This document shows, one piece after another, positions 1-7,735 of a stretch of DNA of 64,000 nucleotides. Every line of letters starts with the position of its first letter. The stretch's first letter is position 1. This DNA is from Verrucomicrobiota bacterium (GTDB taxonomy: Bacteria; Verrucomicrobiota; Verrucomicrobiia; Limisphaerales; UBA11358). The stretch lies in assembly GCA_028872915.1 (NCBI GenBank), contig JAGWNY010000001.1:1-64000 (forward strand), read 5' to 3'. Below the pieces are notes generated by a model. The model saw only the letters and a list, made by a program, of their open reading frames with translations. It made no database searches and was not told where the DNA came from. The position numbers and the translations under genes were made by a program.

Positions 1-1
1 T

Positions 2-829
2 GCGCAACGCACCCAGGACGATCAAATCAAGGCGATCGTGGAAGCGACGCTCCATACCCAACCCGAGGATGCCACCCATTGGAGCAGTCGGACTTTGGCG
101 AAGCGATTTGGGGTCAGTCACATGACGGTGGCCCGGATCTGGGACTGCCACGGTTTGCAGCCACATCGCGTTCGCAATTTCAAGCTGTCCCGCGACAAGC
201 AGTTTGTGGAGAAACTCACCGACGTGGTTGGTTTGTATCTGAATCCACCTGATAAAGCGATGGTTTTGTGCGTGGACGAAAAATCCCAGATTCAGGCGCT
301 GGATCGAACTCAGCCAGGTTTGCCGATGAAAAAGGGACGCTGTGGAACGATGACTCACGATTACCTTCGCCACGGAACCACGACGTTGTTTGCGGCGCTC
401 AATGTGCTGGATGGCACGGTCATCGGCTCCTGCTTTGATCGCCACCGCCACGAGGAATTTCTCAAGTTTCTGCGGCGGGTGGACCGGGACACCCCCGAAG
501 GAATGGACCTGCATCTGATCGTGGACAACTATTCCACGCACAAGCATCCGAAGGTCAAACAATGGATTGCCCGGCACAAGCGGTTCCACCTGCATTTCAT
601 TCCCACCAGTTCATCCTGGTTGAATTTGGTGGAGCGGTGGTTCGGTGAAATCACCCGGAAACGGATTCGCCGCGGGGTCTTCAAAAGCGTGAAGGACTTG
701 ATCGAAGCCATCCAATCCTACGTCGAAACCAACAATCAAAACCCCAAGCCCTTTATCTGGACCAAACGCGTCGACCAAATCTTAGAAAAGGTCAACCATT
801 GTAAAGCCAGCACTGTTACAGCACGCTAG
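2..829 (+). CDS. IS630-family transposase, 5'-truncated by window edge
   Basis: DDE transposase that would cut and join the ends of an IS630/Tc1-mariner-type insertion sequence. The frame is open to the left edge, so the true start lies outside; an internal GTG is at 38. Counted from that GTG, a helix-turn-helix (around [16 protein letters not shown], residues 20-35) precedes the DDE catalytic core: D80 in CVDEKSQ, D163 in IVDNYSTHK and E199 in NLVERWF, the classic IS630 triad. The protein ends normally at TAG. The right end of the element should lie shortly after 829; I could not define its terminal repeat because the left end is not in the window. It borders the glycan cluster that starts at 892. 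Confidence 0.93.
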   Translation, partial: AQRTQDDQIKAIVEATLHTQPEDATHWSSRTLAKRFGVSHMTVARIWDCHGLQPHRVRNFKLSRDKQFVEKLTDVVGLYLNPPDKAMVLCVDEKSQIQALDRTQPGLPMKKGRCGTMTHDYLRHGTTTLFAALNVLDGTVIGSCFDRHRHEEFLKFLRRVDRDTPEGMDLHLIVDNYSTHKHPKVKQWIARHKRFHLHFIPTSSSWLNLVERWFGEITRKRIRRGVFKSVKDLIEAIQSYVETNNQNPKPFIWTKRVDQILEKVNHCKASTVTAR

Positions 830-891
830 CATGTCGCCAGCCATTTGTTCTTTAGCTCTCCAACTGGATTCTTATCCTGAACGCACGACAA

Positions 892-2073
892 ATGACGCCG
901 GAACACCCACCTGTCATCGCATGGTTTTCATATTTTCCCGTCGAATGGCTGCCTGACGCGCCCGAAACCGTCCTGCGATTGCCGCGCCAGCACCCCGCCT
1001 CATGGCAGCGCGTGCTGCTCCAGGAACTGGAGAATGTCCCCGGTCTCCGCTTGCACATCTTGGTATTGCGAAAGGAGTTCGAACGGAATCTCACATTCAA
1101 GCGCCGCGGCGTGACGTTTCATCTCATTAAAACTCCCGGCGGCTGGCGCGCGCCATCGTTGTTCTGGTTCGACACGTGGCTGATCCGGCGCAAGTTGGCG
1201 GAAATCCAACCGGATGTTGTCCACGCCTGGGGCACCGAAAACGGCGCCGCCTCGGTCGCCTCCCGCCTGAAATATCCCTCCGTTGTCACTCTCCAAGGAT
1301 TGCTGGCTTGGTACGGCGAACACGTGCCGCTCAATCCCTACAACCGTCTCGCCGCCTGGCTGGAAAAACGGTGCCTGCCGCGCGCTCCGGTTGTGACCAT
1401 GGAATCGTCTTTTGTGCTGCAATTTGTTCGCCAGCGCTGGCCCCGCCTGAACGTTCGCCAGATCGAGCACGCTCCCGACTGGATTTTCCACCGGCTGGAA
1501 CGCAGACCGCAAATCAGCCCCTTTCGCTTTATCCACGTTGCCAACGTCTCCCATCGCAAGGGAACCGACCTGCTCCTTTCGGCCCTGGACCAGATGCGGG
1601 ATGAAATCAATTTCGAATTGCTGATTGTGGACAACCCAGACCCAACCTTCCTCGGTCATCTACGGACGGTCACGTCAGCCGCCCTCTGGCAACGCATTCG
1701 CTTTAAACAAGACCTGCGCCCCGCCGACGTTGCCACCGAGATGGCCGCCGCCACCATGATGATTTTCCCTACCCGCGTGGACTCCAGCCCCAATTCCGTG
1801 AAAGAAGCCGTGGTGGCCGGAGTTCCGGTGATCGGCAGCCAGGTCGGCGGCATACCGGATTACGTCATTCCGGATCGCAACGGCCTGTTGTTCCCTCCCG
1901 GAGACGTTACGGAACTGCTCCAGGCCATTCGCGCCGCATGCCGCCATCCGCTCTTCAGCCAGGGCCGCGTGGACCCGGCCACATTGTCGAAAATGCGGGA
2001 TTATCTATCGCCGGCGTTGATGGGGAATCGGTTCTTGGAACTCTACAACGAAGTCCTTCAAACGTCCCGCTAA
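892..2073 (+). CDS. Glycosyltransferase family 4
   Basis: GT-B fold sugar transferase, cytoplasmic, probably adding a sugar to a lipid-linked surface glycan. The N-terminal half binds the acceptor. The C-terminal half shows the family pattern HVANVSHRKGTDLLLSAL followed by the nucleotide-sugar site FPTRVDSSPNSVKEAVVAGVPVI, where the first acidic residue of the usual E-x7-E is Asp. At 393 residues it has normal family length. ATG 892 follows the transposase by 62 bases and no other start fits better. It is the first gene of a polysaccharide cluster that resumes at 6176 after the vapBC pair and the mobile element. The donor and acceptor cannot be told from sequence. Confidence 0.88.
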   Translation: MTPEHPPVIAWFSYFPVEWLPDAPETVLRLPRQHPASWQRVLLQELENVPGLRLHILVLRKEFERNLTFKRRGVTFHLIKTPGGWRAPSLFWFDTWLIRRKLAEIQPDVVHAWGTENGAASVASRLKYPSVVTLQGLLAWYGEHVPLNPYNRLAAWLEKRCLPRAPVVTMESSFVLQFVRQRWPRLNVRQIEHAPDWIFHRLERRPQISPFRFIHVANVSHRKGTDLLLSALDQMRDEINFELLIVDNPDPTFLGHLRTVTSAALWQRIRFKQDLRPADVATEMAAATMMIFPTRVDSSPNSVKEAVVAGVPVIGSQVGGIPDYVIPDRNGLLFPPGDVTELLQAIRAACRHPLFSQGRVDPATLSKMRDYLSPALMGNRFLELYNEVLQTSR

Positions 2074-2263
2074 AGGGCGCCGGGTTGAAGGACGCTCGCG
2101 CGCCAGCCGGCGTCGCAAAAACCAGAAAAAGTGCCTCGCTCGAGTCAGGGCTGTGTTGACCAGAAGACGTTCGTTCCGGAGACTGGCTTTCAGGCTTTCA
2201 ACCGCGATCCAGGCGGAACGGCCAGAGGCATCCTTCAGCCGGACTCGCCGCCAGGGAAATTTC

Positions 2264-2674
2264 TCAGGCCCTGAAATCCCAGGGAGAAAAGATTTTCGCG
2301 TGCCGGAAATCCGCGGAGTTCCGCGTGGCAACAATCAGATCGTGGCGGACCGCCATCGCGTCAATCAGGCTGTCCCAAAGTGGCTGCGGCTGGCGTTTGA
2401 CTCCCGAAGAGCGCCTGAGCCGGCCCCAGATGCGCGCCGTTTCCCAGTCCCAATCCAAAATCAGTGCGCGAAAATTCGCGGTTAATTCATCCAATTTCCT
2501 ATTCAGAAAAATTCTCCGGGCTTGGCCTGGAGCAGCCTCCGCCCCTTCCTGGATTTCAGCAATCACTGGTGTCGGAATAAACCATTCCGCCGTCTCAAGC
2601 CAGGCGACGACGTTCTGATCCGAATTTGGTTTCCACCATTCCGATAGGACATTGTTGTCCAAAAGAAACTTCAC
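2264..2674 (-). CDS. vapC: PIN-domain toxin (VapC/FitB-like)
   Basis: Putative ribonuclease toxin of a type II toxin-antitoxin pair. The 136-residue protein has the PIN-domain layout: LLDNNVLSE near the N terminus with the first Asp, a Glu in VIAEIQEGAE, and the C-terminal acidic cluster DSLIDAMAVRHDLIVATRNSADF. These acidic residues would hold Mg2+ for RNA cleavage. Its ATG overlaps the stop of the upstream antitoxin by 4 bases (2671-2674), so the two are translationally coupled. The RNA target is unknown. Confidence 0.9.
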   Translation of the reverse strand: MKFLLDNNVLSEWWKPNSDQNVVAWLETAEWFIPTPVIAEIQEGAEAAPGQARRIFLNRKLDELTANFRALILDWDWETARIWGRLRRSSGVKRQPQPLWDSLIDAMAVRHDLIVATRNSADFRHAKIFSPWDFRA

Positions 2675-2865
2675 TTGCGGGGAGGAAGTTCAATTGGCCC
2701 CATTGACTTGAGCAATGCCAGCGCTGCCTTCCGGTCCACCGATTTGATGGGCTGAAGCCGAAAACGGGGCTGGCCATGCTCGGTCAGGATCACTTCCTGG
2801 CCTTCATCGGCTGCACGGACGATCCGGGATGTTTCCCGGCGCAATTCTGTCAGCGTTGCTTTCAC
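2671..2865 (-). CDS. Phd/YefM-type antitoxin
   Basis: A 64-residue antitoxin paired with the PIN toxin. The N-terminal segment MKATLTELRRETSRIVRAADEG followed by VILTEHGQPRFRL is the dimerising, DNA-binding Phd/YefM fold; the C-terminal tail LLKSMGPIELPPRK would wrap the toxin. The gene lies first in the operon, as expected for an antitoxin that represses its own promoter. The AT-rich stretch upstream (about 2866-2900) probably holds that promoter, but I see no clear palindrome. Confidence 0.85.
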   Translation of the reverse strand: MKATLTELRRETSRIVRAADEGQEVILTEHGQPRFRLQPIKSVDRKAALALLKSMGPIELPPRK

Positions 2866-3029
2866 AACTCAAAAATACACACTTTTCATCGCGGAGCAAG
2901 GTTAAATGGATGGGGATGCGGATCGCCATTTTCGGCCGCGGCTTGTTTGGCCTCTCGTTGCGTGCGTCGGGCTTATTTTTCCGAGTCATTGCGCAATTTC
3001 CCCGCCCTGCGCGGGTTGTCAAGCGTTCC

Positions 3030-3037
3030 CGAAACGC
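3030..3037. repeat. Left target-site duplication CGAAACGC
   Basis: Eight bases directly outside the left inverted repeat, repeated in the same orientation at 6111-6118. One further base on each side is ambiguous because the repeat ends in G. Fusing the flanks gives a target containing the perfect palindrome AAACGCGTTT. Confidence 0.8.
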
Positions 3038-3053
3038 GGTAGTGGTATAGTTT
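3038..3053 (+). repeat. Left terminal inverted repeat of the IS1-like element
   Basis: GGTAGTGGTATAGTTT, found as its exact reverse complement at 6095-6110. The stop codon of the dCTP-deaminase-like gene (3056-3058) is only two bases inside it. The GG start fits ends of IS1-family elements. Confidence 0.85.
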
Positions 3054-3055
3054 GC

Positions 3056-3745
3056 CTAACGCTTTACCAGTGTGGTGATGATGGCGACCACCACCCCAAC
3101 CAAAATCGCCAAAATGCCGGGAATGATAAATCTGTTTTGGATGGTGGCAAACGTGGTCATTTCTTTGCTCAATGTGTCAACGCTCTGGGACATTGTGCGA
3201 AGATTTTGAGCGACCTCACTTAAGCTTGTTGTTTCCAGCGACCTCAAGAATGCCCGATCTGTTTCAGGAATACGGCCTTGGATCAAATCCTCGTTACGTG
3301 GCGCTGGCTTGGAAGCATTTCCAGAGAGTTTGTGAAACTCAATCATGCAAATTTCATCTTCGTAATCCAGCGTGATTTTGCGCGGAGAAGCATTGTATAA
3401 ACCGAAACGCAAATGACCTTCAAATCCCGGATCAATTTGCATTCCGTGAAGCAGAATCAATCCCATGCGCGCCAAACCGCTACGCATCCCAATGGATGCG
3501 GTCATATTTAATGGGAATTTCAGAGACTCTTTTGTGAGCACCAGCGCGAAGTCTCCCGCTTCCAAATTCAAACTGCCGACTTGATCCGATCCAAGCAAAA
3601 CTTTTTGATCGCGGTTGCTGACCAAAGCTTCCCGGCCAAGGCTCAAATCGTAACTGGCCCCTTTGAGTTTGTTTGGAGAAAAAGGTGTGATGAACAAACT
3701 TTTGCCTTCGATGGCCTTCAAGATTTCTGTGTCATGCATTAACAT
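3056..3745 (-). CDS. dCTP deaminase/dUTPase-fold protein with C-terminal membrane anchor
   Basis: The first 140 residues match the dCTP deaminase (Dcd)/dUTPase trimer fold: GASYDLSLG (29-37), MRSGLARMG (87-95) and IDPGFEG (104-110) correspond to the phosphate- and nucleotide-binding motifs of Dcd. The residue equivalent to the catalytic Glu of E. coli Dcd (in LEFYN) is Gly115 here (RFGLYN), so deamination is unlikely. A polar, heptad-like segment (about 165-200) and one transmembrane helix (about 207-226) follow; ordinary Dcd has neither. The start may be ATG 3745 or the Met two codons on. It is passenger DNA of the mobile element. Nucleotide binding, sensing or defence are possible roles, none shown. 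Confidence 0.7.
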   Translation of the reverse strand: MLMHDTEILKAIEGKSLFITPFSPNKLKGASYDLSLGREALVSNRDQKVLLGSDQVGSLNLEAGDFALVLTKESLKFPLNMTASIGMRSGLARMGLILLHGMQIDPGFEGHLRFGLYNASPRKITLDYEDEICMIEFHKLSGNASKPAPRNEDLIQGRIPETDRAFLRSLETTSLSEVAQNLRTMSQSVDTLSKEMTTFATIQNRFIIPGILAILVGVVVAIITTLVKR

Positions 3746-3823
3746 AAATTCGCGTTCGCCTATAGCACAATTTTATCAGTTTTCAAGTCTCAGTCAAAAA
3801 TTAAAAGAGGCATTTTTATTGGA

Positions 3824-4657
3824 TTATTTCAATAAATTCACAATTTCTTCCAAACCCCAAACGTGATCAGCAATACCCGCCTCCATCGCTGGCGTGACGC
3901 GCAAGGTCTGGTGAACGCGGGCGAAATTGTAATGCATATAATGCAGGGCAACCGCTGCTTCGTGATTCTCAATCTTCTTTGAAAAAGCATTCGTCAGCCG
4001 CGTGAACCGCCGCATCTGCATCCGCATCGTCAGGTTTTGCCGTTCCGTGTGGCTGGTCGAAACGTGCCGGAAATCAGGATTGCCCAAAACGACCGCCCTG
4101 CGTGCGCCCATACATTGCGCTGGCGAATAGCGGACTTCACCCTGTTCCGGCGCAACGCCGTAAATCTTTTGCAGCGTCGCATAATCAATTTCCGAACCAA
4201 AAGCATCCTCAACCGCCGTCAAATACGGCTTGTGGCCGTCCGTTGTCAGTTGCACACGATTGGCCAGCCGTCCAGCCAAGTCGTGCATAAAATGATATGC
4301 CGCGCCAGCGTCACGGCTGCTGACAAACCAGCAGGGAACAAGTTTCGTATCCGGGTCAAGCGCAACCCACGTCCACACACTGCCGACGCCGGGCTGTTTC
4401 CGCATTTCTTCCGGCACGTTTTTGTCTTTGGCATAAACAAACGACCAAATTTCATCGCACTGGACGCGCTTGCATTTCAGGTTGCGGAAAACCTTGTCTT
4501 GATAAGCGGAACAGGCCGCGCCAAGTTCAACCAGCAGCTTTTGAATCGTCGTGCGGTGAATGCCTGTCATGCGGACAGTGGCGCGGAGTGAATTGCCCTC
4601 GACCAGACAGGCAACCACTCGAACTTGCTCTTCTTTGCTCAATTTATTCATGCCCAT
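3824..4657 (-). CDS. IS1-family transposase
   Basis: DDE transposase, 277 residues in a single frame (no programmed frameshift as in classical IS1). An N-terminal helix-turn-helix (residues about 8-45, SLRATVRMTGIHRTTIQKLL) precedes the catalytic core: D68 in QCDEIWSF, D140 in TTDGHKPYL, and E205 in SHTERQNLTMRM, followed by the family signature MRRFTRLTNAFSKK. Either ATG 4657 or the Met two codons later (4651) could be the start. It is the only transposase within the inverted repeats at 3038 and 6110, so it probably mobilises the whole segment. A perfect palindrome lies directly upstream. Confidence 0.9.
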   Translation of the reverse strand: MGMNKLSKEEQVRVVACLVEGNSLRATVRMTGIHRTTIQKLLVELGAACSAYQDKVFRNLKCKRVQCDEIWSFVYAKDKNVPEEMRKQPGVGSVWTWVALDPDTKLVPCWFVSSRDAGAAYHFMHDLAGRLANRVQLTTDGHKPYLTAVEDAFGSEIDYATLQKIYGVAPEQGEVRYSPAQCMGARRAVVLGNPDFRHVSTSHTERQNLTMRMQMRRFTRLTNAFSKKIENHEAAVALHYMHYNFARVHQTLRVTPAMEAGIADHVWGLEEIVNLLK

Positions 4658-4660
4658 AAT

Positions 4661-4686
4661 ATGCTTGACCGATCAAGCATTGTCAA
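4661..4686 (-). promoter_or_regulatory. Transposase promoter with embedded palindrome
   Basis: ATGCTTGA-N4-TCAAGCAT (4661-4680) is a perfect 8-bp inverted repeat just upstream of the transposase. On the minus strand a consensus -35 box TTGACA (4686-4681) abuts it, so the palindrome fills the spacer of the presumed promoter. The layout suits an operator controlling transposase expression. The -10 box is weak and unresolved. Confidence 0.45.
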
Positions 4687-4728
4687 CAAAAAAGTTTGGC
4701 ATTTGATTCTGAACAATCAGAATCCGAA

Positions 4729-5310
4729 CTATTTAATTGGCTCGGCTGCCTCGGAAGGTGCTGGCGGGAGCGGTGTTATTTCTCGCTCTGGAATGCAGGC
4801 AGCCAGTGTTTTGGATGGTATTTTAATTATGGAATTGAGCTTGTCCGAATTTTGCTCAAATCGTTTGAGAAAATTAAAAAGCACCTCCCGATAGAAACGA
4901 TTGATCGCGTGAGCGATTTTATCATCTCCCCCGACACCATGCGCCAGCGTCGCGAGCTTTTTAAGGTCTTCGTCTATTTTGAAGACACACTGTTTTATTC
5001 TTGCTGCGGCGGGAAGTGAATCGTCATCGAACAAAATGCCCATTTGCACCTTTAAGGCGTTAACGTATCCAACAATATCCGACCATTTTAGTTGTCGGTC
5101 ATTGCCGGATTCTATTCTTGAAACCGTGCTAGGGTCACATTTCATGGCTTCTGCGATTTGGTCTTGTGTAAGCCCCTTCGCAATTCGCATTTCCAAAAGC
5201 ACAGAAACCAATGTGTTTCCTTTTATTTCTTTCTTCACGGACGCCTCAACATCGGCATCTTCAGCCAAGTGAGCCGCCGCCGCCGCCACGCTTTTGAATT
5301 TTGTATTCAT
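4729..5310 (-). CDS. XRE-family antitoxin/regulator (HigA-like)
   Basis: A 193-residue protein with a Cro/C1-type helix-turn-helix at about residues 35-75 (LEMRIAKGLTQDQIAEAMKCDPSTVSRIESG). The remainder is helical, with a proline-rich tail. Its ATG at 5310 comes one base after the stop of the upstream toxin gene (5312-5314). The toxin-then-antitoxin order is that of higBA systems. Probable roles are toxin neutralisation and self-repression of the operon. The C-terminal half is longer than in typical HigA (about 100 residues) and I do not recognise it. It is a passenger of the mobile element and may stabilise it. Confidence 0.75.
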   Translation of the reverse strand: MNTKFKSVAAAAAHLAEDADVEASVKKEIKGNTLVSVLLEMRIAKGLTQDQIAEAMKCDPSTVSRIESGNDRQLKWSDIVGYVNALKVQMGILFDDDSLPAAARIKQCVFKIDEDLKKLATLAHGVGGDDKIAHAINRFYREVLFNFLKRFEQNSDKLNSIIKIPSKTLAACIPEREITPLPPAPSEAAEPIK

Positions 5311-5311
5311 A

Positions 5312-5686
5312 TTATTGGCTCAATGTTGATTTTATGTTTTTCGCCGCTTGTTTTGCTTCATTGACATCATCATGCTGACTGTCTTTGTCGCCTATATTTA
5401 AGACGTGCATAACGCGGTTCTGTTCATCGGGAAATACATACAACCTGCTTTCCTTTGCACTGGGAACGCCGGTCTGACCGATTCTATACACGCCTTCGCC
5501 CTCGGACCTAAAAAACCCCACGCTAAATCCGCCAATTTTGTGACCATTTCTCAACAAATTCATTATTTTCTCAAGATTGGCAAACATCGAATCGTATTCT
5601 TGCCGATGCTTCTTGGAAAACTTCTTGAATTTTCCAGGACTCGCACAGGCGCTTTCGATTTGCCATTCTATCGGTTCTTCTGCCAT
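5312..5686 (-). CDS. RelE/HigB-like toxin
   Basis: A 124-residue protein with the small ParE/RelE-fold pattern: basic helices (KFKKFSKKHRQEYDSMFANLEKI), then strands ending in SRLYVFPDEQNRVMHVLNIGDK and a short tail helix. It sits directly before an XRE-type antitoxin with one base between them, the usual higBA arrangement. RelE-fold toxins cut mRNA on the ribosome; no catalytic residues can be assigned here, so the activity is inferred. It belongs to the cargo of the IS1-like element. Confidence 0.65.
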   Translation of the reverse strand: MAEEPIEWQIESACASPGKFKKFSKKHRQEYDSMFANLEKIMNLLRNGHKIGGFSVGFFRSEGEGVYRIGQTGVPSAKESRLYVFPDEQNRVMHVLNIGDKDSQHDDVNEAKQAAKNIKSTLSQ

Positions 5687-5741
5687 TGGCTTTAGCGATT
5701 TTCATGCCATTTCAGCACGAATTGTATTTTGAATTGCCTTC

Positions 5742-5780
5742 ACTGCAAGAAAATTACATAAACTTGCTATTATTGCAAGA
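5742..5780 (-). promoter_or_regulatory. Putative operator/promoter of the HigBA-like pair
   Basis: The AT-rich DNA upstream of the toxin holds an inverted repeat CTTGC-N7-GCAAG (5763-5779) and a nearby second CTGCAAG (5743-5749). On the minus strand TTGCAG plus TACAAT with a 16-base spacer could serve as promoter. An autoregulatory site for the XRE protein is plausible but unproven. Confidence 0.35.
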
Positions 5781-5799
5781 ACAATCTTTGCGTGGTATA

Positions 5800-6036
5800 T
5801 TAAGCTCTTTTCTTCCAACGGGATTTTGCTGCTTTCCGTGCGATTTCAGATAAGCGTTCCGCAGAAAGGCGACGTGCTCGCGCTTTTCCACCTTTCAATC
5901 CTCCAAGTCTGCCCAAAGCGACGGCGGCGGGATTCTTGGCTGGAATTGGCTCCGGCACTGGCGAGGTCTGTCCCGTGGATTGTTGAACGATTCGGAAGGC
6001 CGTCTCGTTTAGGTCGCTGCTTGAGCGTTTAGGCAT
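5800..6036 (-). CDS. Small Lys/Arg/Ala-rich conserved protein
   Basis: A 78-residue basic protein. The C-terminal half, AVALGRLGGLKGGKARARRLS followed by a helix ending in ARKAAKSRWKKRA, is a pattern seen in many small bacterial proteins of unknown function, rich in Gly-Lys turns and Ala/Lys helices like histone tails. Nucleic-acid binding is a reasonable guess from charge alone. The ATG lies 59 bases inside the right inverted repeat, so it is the gene nearest that end of the mobile element and may be read from a promoter there. Confidence 0.6.
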   Translation of the reverse strand: MPKRSSSDLNETAFRIVQQSTGQTSPVPEPIPAKNPAAVALGRLGGLKGGKARARRLSAERLSEIARKAAKSRWKKRA

Positions 6037-6094
6037 GACGCAACATTGCGCCGATTCAGGAAAGATTCAAGCCCAAAGTGAGGTTTCGGGAACG

Positions 6095-6110
6095 AAACTA
6101 TACCACTACC
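6095..6110 (-). repeat. Right terminal inverted repeat of the IS1-like element
   Basis: AAACTATACCACTACC, the exact reverse complement of the left end at 3038-3053. Just inside it, CGTTCCCGAAAC (minus strand, 6083-6094) repeats a 12-mer that also lies in the left flank at 3024-3035. Confidence 0.85.
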
Positions 6111-6118
6111 CGAAACGC
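6111..6118. repeat. Right target-site duplication CGAAACGC
   Basis: Direct copy of 3030-3037, immediately outside the right inverted repeat. Confidence 0.8.
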
Positions 6119-6175
6119 GTTTTTCAGTTGAACGCCGGGAACGGGATATGCTCCAATGACGCAGCGCTCGTTGAT

Positions 6176-7726
6176 ATGTCACGCCTGAAAAATTTCTCCC
6201 GCAACCTGACCGCCAGTTATCTCCAACTGGCGGCCAACGTTGCCTATTCCCTCCTCTCCGTGCCGCTCATCCTGCACTGGCTGCCCAGGGCCGAGTTCGG
6301 CTTGTGGGCGGTGCTGGTCCAGTTGATGAGCTACCTCACCCTGGTGGATTTGGGCGTCAACCAGGCGATCTCCCGGTTTTTGATTGATCATAAGGACGAG
6401 CGCGGCACGGGCGGATACGGTTCGCTCATAAAAACGTCCGTCTGGGTCAGCGCCGTCCAGGGTTTAATCGTCCTGGCCATCGTCACCTTTGGCTCCCCAG
6501 CCCTCGCCGACGCCATGAAAATTCCCGCGCAATATCAGGCCCTCTTTATTTTCCTGATGCGGATCCAAGGTTTGATAGCGGCGCTCACCTTTTGCGCCAA
6601 TCCGCTGACCATCATTCTCTACGCGCACCAGCGCATGGACATTGTCACCTGGCGGAACATCTTCGGCCTTGTGGCGGGGCTGATCTTGCTGGTGCTGTTC
6701 CTGTTCATGGGCTGCGGCATTTATTCCTTCGTCTATGCCAATGGCATCATCGCCGTCATCGTTCCCCTCTATTTGCTTTGGAACTGCCGCCAATTGGGAT
6801 TTCTGCCAAAAAAAGGCGAATGGGGAAAGATGTCATGGAGACAATTTCAGGAGGTCTTTCTTTACGGTAAGGACGTTTTTTTGATGAACGTGGGTGCGCA
6901 ACTGATCACGGCCAGCCAGACCATCATCATCTCGCGCGCGCTGGGCCTGGAACTTGCCGCGGCCTGGACGGTTGGCACCAGGGTTTTTACGTTTGTGCGG
7001 CTTTCCATGTTTCAGCCGTATGCGGCGGCCAGCCCCGGACTGTGTGAAATGGTCGCGCGAAATGAAATGGAGCGACTCCAGTATCGCTTCAGGAATTTGG
7101 TTTCCCTGATTGCCAGCCTTGGTGTATTTCTGGGCACAATGTTTGTGCTGTGTAACGGCCTGTTTGTGAGAATTTGGACAAGCGGTAAGATCATCTGGCC
7201 CCCCGAAAACGATGTCTTGCTGGGGTTGTGGATATTCTTCACCGCTTTGCAGGCGCCTCATTGCAATTTTGTCGCCGTTACCAAGCAGATTGGCGGAATG
7301 CGTTACCTTTATTTTGTGGAGGGTTGCAGCTTTGTCTTGCTGTCTCTGCTGTTGGGATACCGCTGGGGCATTCCGGGCATTGTTGGCTCCTCGGTGCTCT
7401 GCCTGGTCTTTTTTTCCTACCAATTCGGCTTGCGCAGGAGCCAAAAATACTTCCGTGTCAGCTTTCTGGAATTGACCGTGGGTTGGATAAAGCCGTCCTT
7501 GAAACTGGCGGCGGCGTTGGTTCCGGCTGCCATCGTCATCTGGTTCGCCACCTCCGGCCTGCCTGTCCTCTGGCGTCTGATGGTTAACGGCGCCGCAGCG
7601 GGCTTGATCGGCGGCCTTCTCTTCCTGCGCCTGGGCGTTCCGCCTGAAATGATTCGCGAAGCGGGCGGGCGCCTGCCACGACCAGCGGCGCGATTACTGG
7701 GAATGCTTGCGCCATGCCATACGTGA
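6176..7726 (+). CDS. Polysaccharide flippase (Wzx/MATE-like)
   Basis: Inner-membrane protein of about 12-14 helices that probably flips lipid-linked glycan units to the periplasm. The N terminus (LQLAANVAYSLLSVPLILHWLP, then FGLWAVLVQLMSYLTLVDLGVNQAISRF) is the typical opening of polysaccharide-biosynthesis flippases of the MOP superfamily. The frame stays open upstream to 6035, but that stretch runs through the mobile element's end; the conserved start MSRLKNF at ATG 6176 lies outside the element and gives 516 residues. Genes for two methyltransferases and a heptosyltransferase follow closely on the same strand. Confidence 0.87.
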   Translation: MSRLKNFSRNLTASYLQLAANVAYSLLSVPLILHWLPRAEFGLWAVLVQLMSYLTLVDLGVNQAISRFLIDHKDERGTGGYGSLIKTSVWVSAVQGLIVLAIVTFGSPALADAMKIPAQYQALFIFLMRIQGLIAALTFCANPLTIILYAHQRMDIVTWRNIFGLVAGLILLVLFLFMGCGIYSFVYANGIIAVIVPLYLLWNCRQLGFLPKKGEWGKMSWRQFQEVFLYGKDVFLMNVGAQLITASQTIIISRALGLELAAAWTVGTRVFTFVRLSMFQPYAAASPGLCEMVARNEMERLQYRFRNLVSLIASLGVFLGTMFVLCNGLFVRIWTSGKIIWPPENDVLLGLWIFFTALQAPHCNFVAVTKQIGGMRYLYFVEGCSFVLLSLLLGYRWGIPGIVGSSVLCLVFFSYQFGLRRSQKYFRVSFLELTVGWIKPSLKLAAALVPAAIVIWFATSGLPVLWRLMVNGAAAGLIGGLLFLRLGVPPEMIREAGGRLPRPAARLLGMLAPCHT

Positions 7727-7735
7727 GGCCATCCG

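Larger units (their letters stand above)
3038..6110. mobile_element. 3.07 kb IS1-family element with passenger genes
   Basis: The segment is bounded by a perfect 16-bp inverted repeat (3038-3053 and 6095-6110) and an 8-bp direct repeat CGAAACGC (3030-3037 and 6111-6118). It contains one DDE transposase of IS1 type; IS1 elements are known to make target duplications of about 8-9 bp, so ends and enzyme agree. All five genes lie on the minus strand: a dCTP-deaminase-like membrane protein, the transposase, an XRE antitoxin, a RelE/HigB-like toxin and a small Lys/Arg-rich protein. The DNA is visibly more AT-rich than its flanks. Plain IS1 elements are under 1 kb, so about 2 kb here is cargo. It sits between the vapBC pair and the flippase gene without breaking either. 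Confidence 0.82.

Noticed and set aside
6035-6175. N-terminal extension of the flippase gene
   Set aside because: The extra 47 codons run through the right end and target duplication of the mobile element and have no family resemblance; ATG 6176 is the better start.
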